Source of the DNA: a virus
Direction: 5' to 3' (one strand)
IMG/VR virus record: IMGVR_UViG_3300041409_001224
Span: 1 to 38,417 of that record
DNA length: 38,417 nt
Numbering within the stretch: position 1 is the first letter of the stretch; each line of letters starts with the position of its first letter. The notes beneath the pieces are model-generated. The model was not told the DNA's origin. It was given only the letters and a program-made list of their open reading frames with translations, and made no database searches. Made by a program: the position numbers and the translations under genes. Positions 6,329-12,417 of this stretch are shown piece after piece.

Positions 6329-6395
6329 AAGCACAACCGCAATGGCTACGCATTCCTCCCCGCGCTAAAGCGGCGGAGTCTCCTGCGAGGATTTG
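6311..6395 (-). repeat. Structured left end copy, cassette C
   Basis: Hairpin with invariant loop TTGAAAGC, a second stem CTCC..GGAG around GCTAAAGC, and TCTCCTGCGAGG before the target. GAGG (6387-6390) is five bases from the ATG at 6396. The 5' part doubles as coding sequence for the end of the cargo gene. Confidence 0.8.
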
Positions 6396-6983
6396 ATGAA
6401 TGAGCAGTCAACAGAGCAGAGCGACTTCCGTCCGCCCGTGTCCCTCGAATTTACTCCTGCGTCGCAGGAGAAGTTTGAGACCGGAGCAGGAGGCTGTCTT
6501 TACGCCACGATCAAGCGCGAAGGCATGCCCGCGACATCGGCAGTCCTCTGCACGGGGCGGCAGCCGCGCAGGCGCTGCGAGTTCTGTCAGGGCTGGTCTG
6601 TCGCTCTATGCGATTACCTCGTCGGAGGAGACTGCCCGAAGTGCAAGGGTAAGGGGCGACGCGGTCGCGGCGAATGTCACGCGTGCAGTGGCAAAGGTCT
6701 GGCCATGTGCAACCGGCGCATCTGTAAATCCTGCGTCGCGCACGTCGAGGGCGAGGACGTTGATTACTGCCCTGAGCATCGCGTGCTGGCAGGCTTCCCG
6801 CCACTCGTGAAGAAAGAGCCGTTCAAGTGGCTCGCAGCGGCGCGGACAGGCGGCGCATGTGTGCATCGCGGCTGTCCGGTCGAAGTCAAAGCGGGAGAGC
6901 GTGCCCTCTATTTCTCGAAACGTCAACGTGTGATGTGCGAAGCATGCGGAGAGGCTTACGAAAAACTACGGAGCGCGCAATGA
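6396..6983 (+). CDS. Multi-zinc-finger protein with DnaJ-type CxxCxGxG repeats
   Basis: 195 aa from ATG 6396 (TTG 6393 is an alternative within the element end). It has a Cys-rich core with CEFC, CPKCKGKG, CHACSGKG, CNRRICKSC and a later CVHRGC...CEAC, so several zinc sites. CxxCxGxG pairs resemble the DnaJ central zinc finger, but no J domain is present. It probably binds nucleic acid or proteins. It overlaps the next gene by four bases (ATGA). Confidence 0.7.
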   Translation: MNEQSTEQSDFRPPVSLEFTPASQEKFETGAGGCLYATIKREGMPATSAVLCTGRQPRRRCEFCQGWSVALCDYLVGGDCPKCKGKGRRGRGECHACSGKGLAMCNRRICKSCVAHVEGEDVDYCPEHRVLAGFPPLVKKEPFKWLAAARTGGACVHRGCPVEVKAGERALYFSKRQRVMCEACGEAYEKLRSAQ

Positions 6984-7180
6984 ACGAGCCGGATGTTTTA
7001 GCTCAAGTAATTATCTGTCCTGACTGTGCTGGCTCAGGTGAGCAGGAGCGGGAATTGCCGGGCTTTTCCTGCGACCTTGAACCCACGTCCGTGACAGAAG
7101 ATTGTGATTGTTGCGGCGGCGCGGGTGAAGTCAGGTTGCGCGACTTGCCGCCACTGAAAACGGCGCTTTCTAGGTGTTGA
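6980..7180 (+). CDS. Small DnaJ-like zinc-finger protein
   Basis: 66 aa with CPDCAGSGE and CDCCGGAGEV, one pair of CxxCxGxG units that would bind one zinc ion. ATG 6980 overlaps the preceding stop. Its own stop codon lies inside the left arm of the inverted repeat at 7168..7205. Probably the last gene of the early operon, because a strong terminator follows. Confidence 0.65.
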   Translation: MNEPDVLAQVIICPDCAGSGEQERELPGFSCDLEPTSVTEDCDCCGGAGEVRLRDLPPLKTALSRC

Positions 7181-7205
7181 GAAAACACATTCACAACACC
7201 TAGAA
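7168..7205. promoter_or_regulatory. 12-bp inverted repeat upstream of the integrase
   Basis: TTCTAGGTGTTG (7168-7179) and CAACACCTAGAA (7194-7205) are perfect complements with a 14-base spacer. With the adjacent terminator it forms the boundary between the early operon and the integrase. It could be a recombinase arm or core site, an operator, or an RNA hairpin preceding the terminator. Confidence 0.6.
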
Positions 7206-7207
7206 CC

Positions 7208-7255
7208 AAAAACGGGCGGGCGGCGGGGGGCGCCGGCGGGGAACCGCCCGTTTTT
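7208..7255. terminator. Strong bidirectional intrinsic terminator
   Basis: AAAAACGGGCGG (7208-7219) pairs with CCGCCCGTTTTT (7244-7255), giving a GC-rich stem with an A-run before and a T-run after it. The loop is G-rich and self-complementary. It separates the zinc-protein operon from the integrase. Confidence 0.85.
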
Positions 7256-7361
7256 ATTGACTCTTCCGGCAATCTCAAAGGGGTAAAGGGTAAGGGGTAA
7301 AAGGGCAAAAATTCGGGTTTTTCACTTGCAGAAATTGGTGCAGTTTTTCGAGAGGGGACGG

Positions 7362-8429
7362 ATGCCGCAAAGAGTCGTCACATTCAGCGTTCAAAGGGAG
7401 TCGGCCATGGGCGCGCTGCGCCTCCTCTCTGAAGCTCCCGGCCACCTCCCGGCTCGCTCCCGGCTCGCTCCCGTCATGCTCTATCTGAACACTCTGGCCG
7501 AGAGTGGCCAGCGCACACAGCGCTCGAATCTGGAACGAGCGGCGCGGCTCTTAGGCGGCGCATCCGGACTCGATTTTGACTGGTCATCTTTGCGCAGCTC
7601 TCATCTGGAATTCCTCAGAGGCGCACTTAAGGGCAAAGCTTCCCTCAAGGGCAAATCTTACGCGCCCTCTTCGATCAACTCGACTTTGAGCGCCGTGCGC
7701 GGGGTCGCGCGCTGGGCGTGGCACCTCCAACAGATGCCGCACGAGGACTACGCGCGCCTCTGCGACGTGCGCCTGGTCAAAGGCACTGACGAGCGCAGGC
7801 GGCCGGCGCGCGCCCTTTCTCTCGCCGAGATCTCCACGCTCTTTGAGTCCTGCGAGCGTGACGGAAGCCTCTGCGCGATGCGCGATGCCGCGCTCCTCGC
7901 TCTGCTCTACGGCGGCGGTCTCAGGCGCGACGAAGCCTGCGGCCTGGAGCTTTCAGCTTACTCTCGCCGCTCGCACAGCTTGATCGTGCGCGGCAAGGGC
8001 GACAAAGCCCGCACCGTTTACTTCGGCGACGGCGGCGCGCGGCGCGCGATCAACGCGTGGCTTCGCGCGCGCGGCGCGGAGCCCGGCGCGCTCCTGTGTC
8101 CGGTAGACCGTCACGGCCATGTGATCATCCGGCATCTTTCGGCCAACGGGCTCTATGTGGCCTTGCGCCGGCGCGCGGCGGGGTGCGGCCTTCTGCACTT
8201 TACGCCGCACGACCTCCGGCGCTCGTTCGGCACGCACCTGGTCGACGAGGGGACGGACATCGACATGGTCAGGCAGCTCTTAGGCCACGTCGAGATCGCG
8301 ACCACGCAGCGGTACCTGATGCGCGACGAGGCCAGGAAGCGAAAGGCGTCGATGAAAGTCCGGGTGCCTTTCAGCACCGGCGGCCGCGGACGGCGGCGGA
8401 AGAAGAAACGACGCGGCAAAAAATCTTAG
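7362..8429 (+). CDS. int: Tyrosine recombinase / phage integrase
   Basis: 355 aa from ATG 7362, chosen because AGAGGGG lies just upstream; TTG 7326 has none. An N-terminal SAM-like core-binding domain (about 30-130) is followed by the catalytic domain. Active-site residues are visible: Arg in LLYGGGLRRDEACGL, Lys in GKGDKAR, His and Arg in TPHDLRRSFGTHL, His in LLGHVEIATTQRY, and the nucleophile Tyr in the same stretch (about 318). The C-terminal tail is extremely basic (GRRRKKKRRGKKS). It would carry out site-specific integration and excision, indicating a temperate phage. The att site was not identified. Confidence 0.92.
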   Translation: MPQRVVTFSVQRESAMGALRLLSEAPGHLPARSRLAPVMLYLNTLAESGQRTQRSNLERAARLLGGASGLDFDWSSLRSSHLEFLRGALKGKASLKGKSYAPSSINSTLSAVRGVARWAWHLQQMPHEDYARLCDVRLVKGTDERRRPARALSLAEISTLFESCERDGSLCAMRDAALLALLYGGGLRRDEACGLELSAYSRRSHSLIVRGKGDKARTVYFGDGGARRAINAWLRARGAEPGALLCPVDRHGHVIIRHLSANGLYVALRRRAAGCGLLHFTPHDLRRSFGTHLVDEGTDIDMVRQLLGHVEIATTQRYLMRDEARKRKASMKVRVPFSTGGRGRRRKKKRRGKKS

Positions 8430-8453
8430 CTCGTGAGCTAGAGAGGGGAATCT

Positions 8454-8765
8454 ATGCAGGCAGAAAACGAAATTCAGGACGAGTGGCCGGATGTGATCGA
8501 AGAGAGCGAGGCCGCGCCGCCGGAGCAGTCAGAGACCGAGGCCGTGCTCGCCTGGATGAGTGAGCATATCCAGCGCAAAGACGAATGGCTGCTTGAGCTC
8601 GGAGACCGGATCGCCGATCTGAGAGTTGAAACTGAAAAGCTGAAAACGGCTCAAGCCGCCGAAGAGAGGCGCGTCCACTTCTGGCGAGAGTGGGCGATGA
8701 TCGCGACCGGCACCGTGATCATCTCTCTCGTCTGGCTCGTCATTCTCATCTGGTGGCAATCATGA
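8454..8765 (+). CDS. Small membrane protein with coiled coil
   Basis: 103 aa. The acidic N terminus is followed by a helical segment (LELGDRIADLRVETEKLKTAQ) and one C-terminal transmembrane helix (MIATGTVIISLVWLVILIWW). GAGAGGGG upstream is a good ribosome site. Tail-anchored topology with the coiled coil in the cytoplasm is likely. It may be a holin-like or superinfection-exclusion protein, but nothing proves it. It overlaps the next start (ATGA). Confidence 0.65.
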   Translation: MQAENEIQDEWPDVIEESEAAPPEQSETEAVLAWMSEHIQRKDEWLLELGDRIADLRVETEKLKTAQAAEERRVHFWREWAMIATGTVIISLVWLVILIWWQS

Positions 8766-8965
8766 TCGAAATCTTGCAGCTCGAAGAGCGCGACCGCAAG
8801 CGCAAAGTTACATGGCAGGTCTCTCCTCATGTGGAGAAGCATTGCATTCTCTTGAGCTGGACCAAGGCCAAGCTTTTGCTCGCCGTGCCGACGGGCAAGA
8901 AAAACAATCCTCACAATATGGAGCTGGTTGATCCGCGTGAGGTGAGTTTCAAGGAGGAGGCATAA
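8762..8965 (+). CDS. Small basic hypothetical protein
   Basis: 67 aa from ATG 8762 overlapping the preceding stop. It is rich in Lys, Arg and Glu with beta-type stretches (HCILLSWTKAKLLLAVPTG). No known motif. Followed three bases later by the nucleotidyltransferase gene, whose ribosome site lies in its 3' end. Confidence 0.55.
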   Translation: MIEILQLEERDRKRKVTWQVSPHVEKHCILLSWTKAKLLLAVPTGKKNNPHNMELVDPREVSFKEEA

Positions 8966-8968
8966 AAG

Positions 8969-9583
8969 ATGTTCATCAAACAGGCGCACGCTCTTGCTTA
9001 CTACTATCGCGAAATGATGCTCCCTTACGTCGAGCGCGTAGAAGTCGCCGGCAGCATTCGCCGCGGCTGCCAGGACGTGAAAGACATTGAGCTGGTAGCC
9101 ATCCCGCGATTTGAAAAGACCGCCTTCGATGGCAGCCTGCTCTTCGACGATGCTCATGAAGAGATCTCGAATCTGCTGCACATGTGGGCGACGTGTGATC
9201 CATCGCATCACATCCGCTGGATCAAGCCCGGCACTCACGAAATCATCGACTGGCAGCCGAAGCCGGACGGCAAGTACTGGCGCGCGCTCCTCAAAGAAAA
9301 TATCAAGCTCGATCTGTTCTTAGCGCGCCCCGATAACTTCGGTTTGATCTATGCCATTCGCACCGGCTCGAAGGATTTCACGGCGGCGCTGGTGACTCAC
9401 GCGCGCGACATCGGCATGCCGTCAAGAGACGGCTATCTGAGGAATGGCGAAGCGAAAATCATAACCCGTGAAGAGCAGGATGTTTTCGACGTTCTTCACC
9501 TCCAGTACATTCCGCCGGCCGAGAGAACAGGTTTTCATTCTCTGAAGCTGAAACCGGCTATGGCAGAGGCAGCCGTTTTATGA
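8969..9583 (+). CDS. DNA polymerase beta-like (Pol X) nucleotidyltransferase
   Basis: 204 aa with AGGAGG upstream. VAGSIRRGCQDVKDIELV contains the GSxR helix start and the first two metal ligands (Asp39, Glu41); IKLDLFLA supplies the third (Asp115). NFGLIYAIRTGSKDF matches the C-terminal part of the catalytic palm in phage Pol X-like proteins. It lacks the 8-kDa lyase and fingers regions of full polymerases, so it may be a minimal gap-filling enzyme or a nucleotidyl transferase. It overlaps the small gene at 9580. Confidence 0.8.
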   Translation: MFIKQAHALAYYYREMMLPYVERVEVAGSIRRGCQDVKDIELVAIPRFEKTAFDGSLLFDDAHEEISNLLHMWATCDPSHHIRWIKPGTHEIIDWQPKPDGKYWRALLKENIKLDLFLARPDNFGLIYAIRTGSKDFTAALVTHARDIGMPSRDGYLRNGEAKIITREEQDVFDVLHLQYIPPAERTGFHSLKLKPAMAEAAVL

Positions 9584-9750
9584 ACCGGACGCACGCCAGA
9601 AGGCTTGAATTTGAATTAGCCGCCAACGCTCTACCGCGCGGCGATCATTGGAGGTTCAAGCTTGAATGCGCTTCGTCTCGCGAGGCGGATGCGTCCGGTT
9701 CACCAACTTTGAAAGGAGCAAATCATGGAATTCAGTTCGTTAGAGGTTGA
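9580..9750 (+). CDS. Small ORF, 56 aa, overlapping both neighbours
   Basis: ATG 9580 overlaps the TGA of the nucleotidyltransferase (ATGA). The frame MNRTHARRLEFELAANALPR continues to TGA 9748-9750, 26 bases into the next gene. The overlap pattern matches other coupled genes here, but there is no homology evidence, and the inverted repeat at 9581..9702 may explain the sequence instead. Confidence 0.4.
   Translation: MNRTHARRLEFELAANALPRGDHWRFKLECASSREADASGSPTLKGANHGIQFVRG
9581..9702. repeat. 13-bp inverted repeat bracketing about 120 bp
   Basis: TGAACCGGACGCA (9581-9593) and its exact complement TGCGTCCGGTTCA (9690-9702). Between them GGCTTGAATTTGAATTAGCC and GGTTCAAGCTTGAATG also contain related TTGAA/TTCAA pairs. 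It could be a cruciform, an operator, or the ends of a small palindromic element. Confidence 0.6.
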
Positions 9751-10444
9751 TAGAGACGAAGCGCGCAAGCGGGTCGAAGCTTTCACCTCGCGCCAGAGGA
9801 AGAATCTCACTGAAATGGATAGAGCTCTCTATCGCGGATATAAGGCGCTGGCTGAAGGTCTGGCTGTGATCGATGTCAATGAAGCTATCAGGCGAGGCGG
9901 CCAGTTCCCGGATAATCACTGCCCGAAGCTAGCACTCGCACGCGCAGACCTTGAGACGATTTTCTTTGAACATACGATGACGTATGCGAGTGTCCCTCAA
10001 GGAGAAATGGAAGGCCGCTTCAAGGCGTGGGAACGTCCGAGCGCTGACAGTAGCGAGATATACAAAGCCCTCCTTGAATCAAACTACGACAAGCAGCTCG
10101 GCAGTCATCAAGCAAGCATCAATCAAGGGTTATTCATTGAACTCGCGCCCGGCGTAATAGAGAAGCCAGACGAGAAAGCTATAGGTCAGCGCCGTTGGTT
10201 CAAGGCGACCTACGCTTCGCCTGTACCCCTCATTCCATTTCACCTGCGACCGAAAGACGACCTCTCAAAGTATTTCATCCTCTGGGATGTAGCCGAGTGG
10301 CGCGAAGTGTATTACCCGCCGCGCGCGCCGCATGATCCGCTTCTACTGGAGCGCATCGCTCATCCGATTTATGTCGTCGTCGCGCAGTGGGATTTGACTG
10401 AGCTAGAGCAAAGAATTCTGGAATCGTTTAGGAGGCGATCATGA
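9725..10444 (+). CDS. Hypothetical protein, 239 aa
   Basis: It starts at ATG 9725 after GAAAGGAG. The N-terminal third is helical and charged; the rest has mixed strands with many aromatic residues (WREVYYPPRAPHDPLLLERI). No signal peptide, membrane segment or known motif is visible. It is the first of a run of tightly coupled genes (overlaps at 10441, 10635 and 10832). Confidence 0.6.
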   Translation: MEFSSLEVDRDEARKRVEAFTSRQRKNLTEMDRALYRGYKALAEGLAVIDVNEAIRRGGQFPDNHCPKLALARADLETIFFEHTMTYASVPQGEMEGRFKAWERPSADSSEIYKALLESNYDKQLGSHQASINQGLFIELAPGVIEKPDEKAIGQRRWFKATYASPVPLIPFHLRPKDDLSKYFILWDVAEWREVYYPPRAPHDPLLLERIAHPIYVVVAQWDLTELEQRILESFRRRS

Positions 10445-10635
10445 GCGTTAGAGACATACGCATCGGCGACACCATCATCGGCAACGATGGCCGCGTTTAT
10501 CGCGCGGAGGATCGTGATGATGATGGAATCATCGCCGAAGACCAATACTCCGGCTATCAGAAAACCTTTACTGATGCCGACGATATTTTCTGCGTTGATC
10601 GGGATGATGGCATCTGGCAGGAGGTCGAAGGCTGA
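10441..10635 (+). CDS. Small acidic protein, unknown
   Basis: 64 aa, Asp-rich, with short beta-like repeats (RIGDTIIGNDGRVYRAEDRD) suggesting an SH3-like or KOW-like small barrel. ATG 10441 overlaps the previous stop, with GGAGGCG upstream. Function unknown. Confidence 0.55.
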   Translation: MSVRDIRIGDTIIGNDGRVYRAEDRDDDGIIAEDQYSGYQKTFTDADDIFCVDRDDGIWQEVEG

Positions 10636-10832
10636 TGAGCGCACCGTTATCACTCGCTCTGTCGATGTACGCCAATGAGCCGTGTCGCATCTGCGGAGAG
10701 TTAATTGAAGCAGAAGAAGTCGGCGATGCCGTATATGCCGGTTACAGTAAAGGCGACAAATCGCGCGCTGCTCATCTGTCTTGCTGGCGCAGCAACAAGC
10801 CTAAAGAGGAGTGGGCATATCCACAGGATTAA
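10635..10832 (+). CDS. Small zinc-binding protein
   Basis: 65 aa with CRIC near residue 20 and HLSC near residue 48, a CxxC...HxxC zinc site of the kind common in small phage and actinobacterial proteins (DUF-type 'C.iCg..I..G'). The start overlaps the upstream stop (TGATG); the stop overlaps the next start (TAATG). Confidence 0.55.
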   Translation: MSAPLSLALSMYANEPCRICGELIEAEEVGDAVYAGYSKGDKSRAAHLSCWRSNKPKEEWAYPQD

Positions 10833-11257
10833 TGAAAGCACGCCTACTCGGCAGCTCTCCTCTCTCCATCCTCATCCGGTGCCCCTGCGGGCGTCGTAAC
10901 AATTTCTCTCGTCAAATATGGCAAGCTAAAGGCTATGTGTGCTGCACATGGTGCGGCTGCCGTATTTCGTATCTCACTTTTCAGACGAGACGAGGTGCAC
11001 AGATGATTGGACAGGCCGAGCTAGACGACTTGCTCAAGATCGAAACCGAGTTGAGGGGCTTCATTGAATACTTCGACCACTGTGCTAAGCAGGCCGAAGA
11101 TCGTGGTACCAGATTCCATCCGTTCGCGCCGGGCACAATCGAGATGGTCGAGAAGCTTCGACCTGTCCTGAAGCAACTGGATGAGACGCGCGCGGAGGCT
11201 TTTGAACAGACCAAAGCCCCGGAGAGCGTACCAAAGCGGCGAACGTTCCGGGGCTGA
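10832..11257 (+). CDS. Zinc-ribbon protein with helical C-terminal domain
   Basis: 141 aa from ATG 10832. CPCG and CCTWCGC form a probable four-Cys ribbon near residues 20-45. The second part (from MIGQAELDDLLKIETELRGF) is helical and could stand alone from ATG 11003, so this may be a fusion of two small proteins. The 3' end overlaps the first of two hairpins at 11215..11295. Confidence 0.55.
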   Translation: MKARLLGSSPLSILIRCPCGRRNNFSRQIWQAKGYVCCTWCGCRISYLTFQTRRGAQMIGQAELDDLLKIETELRGFIEYFDHCAKQAEDRGTRFHPFAPGTIEMVEKLRPVLKQLDETRAEAFEQTKAPESVPKRRTFRG

Positions 11258-11295
11258 TTTTCTCTGGCCAATGTACCAAGCGGCGACCACTGGCC
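11215..11295. promoter_or_regulatory. Two tandem hairpins with the same loop sequence
   Basis: Hairpin 1: AGCCCCGGA/TCCGGGGCT (11215-11223, 11247-11255). Hairpin 2: GGCCA/TGGCC (11266-11270, 11291-11295). Stem sequences differ but the loops share GTACCAA(A)GCGGCGA (11228-11242 and 11273-11286). Just downstream CTCATTCATGT occurs twice (11299-11309, 11336-11346). It lies between two genes and looks like a protein- or RNA-binding regulatory site. Confidence 0.55.
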
Positions 11296-11372
11296 TCTCT
11301 CATTCATGTGTATGAAGCGAGTGTAGGCCGCGAGCCTCATTCATGTCAATCAATCAAACGAGGAGCAAATTC

Positions 11373-11729
11373 ATGGACCCCAAGAAAGCAACCGACGAAT
11401 CTTCATCTCAAACCGCGCCGGCCACCGCACAGGCACCGGCCACGGCAGCCGCCACTGCGCCCGCGACGGAGCAGGCAGAAGTGCAGCGTGCCATTGACCC
11501 GGCGTTTGCGCCGCTCGGCGAGTTCACCGCGAACCATCTTAATCGCCTCATCCGGTCGCACCGTCACCCGACGATCAAGACGGATCTGCGCGAGGTGGAA
11601 GTGCTGGAGGTCATGCCCGACGCGCGCCTGAAGGTCGTGCAGCAGAACGCTTCGGACAACGAAGAGCACTTCTACATCAACCTCGACGCCGCGAGCTTCG
11701 ACATGCTGCTCTCGACGCTCACGAGCTGA
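11373..11729 (+). CDS. Ala/Pro-rich linker protein, unknown
   Basis: 118 aa from ATG 11373, preceded by GAGGAGC. The first 40 residues are low-complexity Ala, Thr, Pro and Gln (ATAQAPATAAATAPATEQAE); the rest is folded and helical with HPTIKTDLREVEVLEVMP. ATG 11343 in frame lacks a ribosome site. Possibly a structural or DNA-associated protein. A 77-bp gap follows. Confidence 0.55.
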   Translation: MDPKKATDESSSQTAPATAQAPATAAATAPATEQAEVQRAIDPAFAPLGEFTANHLNRLIRSHRHPTIKTDLREVEVLEVMPDARLKVVQQNASDNEEHFYINLDAASFDMLLSTLTS

Positions 11730-11806
11730 GAGAGCGCAGGCAGGGCGCGGCTTGTGGGAGAGCTGCGCCCTGTTCCCTTCACGTTACAACGTTACAAAGG
11801 AGAGTT

Positions 11807-12091
11807 ATGCAGATTCCAACAGTCGGCAGAGTTGTTCACTATGTAGCCTATGGCACGCCCGGCGGCGAGTATCCCTCGATCGATAGAGCGGCCATCATCA
11901 CTGAAGTAGACGAGCCGGGTAATGAGAAGAGTGCCGTCGGTCTAGCCGTGCTCAATCCGACTGGTCTCTTCTTCAACCAGCATGTGCTTTATGGCACGGC
12001 GGGCGGACACTGGCATTGGCCGCCGATTCTCAGTCCAATCGCCAAGAATCCAGTCATACATATTGAAGAGCCTGAAAGCACGAAAGCATGA
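11807..12091 (+). CDS. Conserved small phage protein (GGHWHWP type)
   Basis: 94 aa with AAGGAG upstream. The N terminus PTVGRVVHYVAYGTPGG, a central AVGLAVLNPTGLFF and YGTAGGHWHWPP match a conserved phage hypothetical family with 'IGRIVHY...GTWHWP'. The fold is probably a small beta barrel. Function unknown. It overlaps the following small gene (ATGA). Confidence 0.65.
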   Translation: MQIPTVGRVVHYVAYGTPGGEYPSIDRAAIITEVDEPGNEKSAVGLAVLNPTGLFFNQHVLYGTAGGHWHWPPILSPIAKNPVIHIEEPESTKA

Positions 12092-12273
12092 GGCGATGGC
12101 GCACATTACATAGGCGCAGAGACCGAAAACACCGAAAGCGCTTGACCAACGTGATTGCTGTTCACTGGCCAGAGCCGACAGGTGTGCGTCATTACTACCA
12201 GCGCCATCGAGCATGGGTCGTGCTTGAGGCATACGCCAATGAGCGCTGGGGTACACCTATCAGTCCTGATTGA
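12088..12273 (+). CDS. Small basic ORF resembling fragments of the tail-tip protein
   Basis: 61 aa. The start is highly basic. The remainder, NVIAVHWPEPTGVRHYYQ then RAWVVLEAYANERWG, resembles two separate parts of the 842-aa tail-tip protein: VVAVFWPAPTGVRYYAV near its N terminus and RAWCLLEMYRNRRWG near residue 400. It may be a remnant of a second copy with a large internal deletion, or a genuine small gene. Confidence in the similarity is moderate. Confidence 0.45.
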   Translation: MRRWRTLHRRRDRKHRKRLTNVIAVHWPEPTGVRHYYQRHRAWVVLEAYANERWGTPISPD

Positions 12274-12276
12274 AAG

Positions 12277-12296
12277 CCTGTCGAAGACAGGTCTTT
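12277..12296 (+). terminator. Weak terminator-like hairpin
   Basis: CCTGTC GAA GACAGG followed by TCTTTCCCC. A 6-bp stem and an imperfect T-run, directly after a stop codon. The rest of 12297-12417 has no convincing gene; it contains short GC repeats and an AT-rich stretch before the next start. Confidence 0.4.
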
Positions 12297-12417
12297 CCCC
12301 TCTCTGAGCGCATCAAGCGCGGGTCCTTCCCAGCCCGCCCCAAAGTGAGGGTAACGCGCCACCTCAAAGTGTCGTTAGCGTTAGAAATTTATTTCATTTC
12401 ATCAGCAGGACTTTTTT

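Larger units (their letters stand above)
5713..6395 (-). mobile_element. Non-autonomous IS200/605-type cassette C carrying a conserved phage gene
   Basis: 683 bp. Left edge, minus-strand reading: GAATCTCC...GGGAGGCTTCAA, a hairpin with GAAT guide and TTCAA terminus as in the RE of A and D. Right edge: an LE copy with stem GCGGTTG/CAACCGC (6317-6323, 6334-6340), loop TTGAAAGC, a CTCC..GGAG hairpin and TCTCCTGCGAGGATTTG, abutting target ATGAA (6396-6400). No transposase; the only gene is plus-strand 5756..6328, filling nearly the whole cassette. Excision restores a clean stop and start pair. Mobilisation in trans by the TnpA of A or D is plausible. Confidence 0.75.

Noticed and set aside
2745-6395. 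LE hairpins as TnpB-type omega RNAs
   Set aside because: No TnpB or IscB gene is present. The structured end is next to the transposon target, whereas omega RNAs lie at the right end. Kept only as a possible structured DNA or RNA.
8057-8563. 168-aa plus-strand frame overlapping integrase
   Set aside because: Arg/Ala/Pro-rich shadow of the integrase gene in a GC-rich region.
12268-12330. TTGAAAGC with hairpins as a fifth element end
   Set aside because: The flanks of TTGAAAGC do not pair, and there is no TCTCC...GAG part or ATGAA target.
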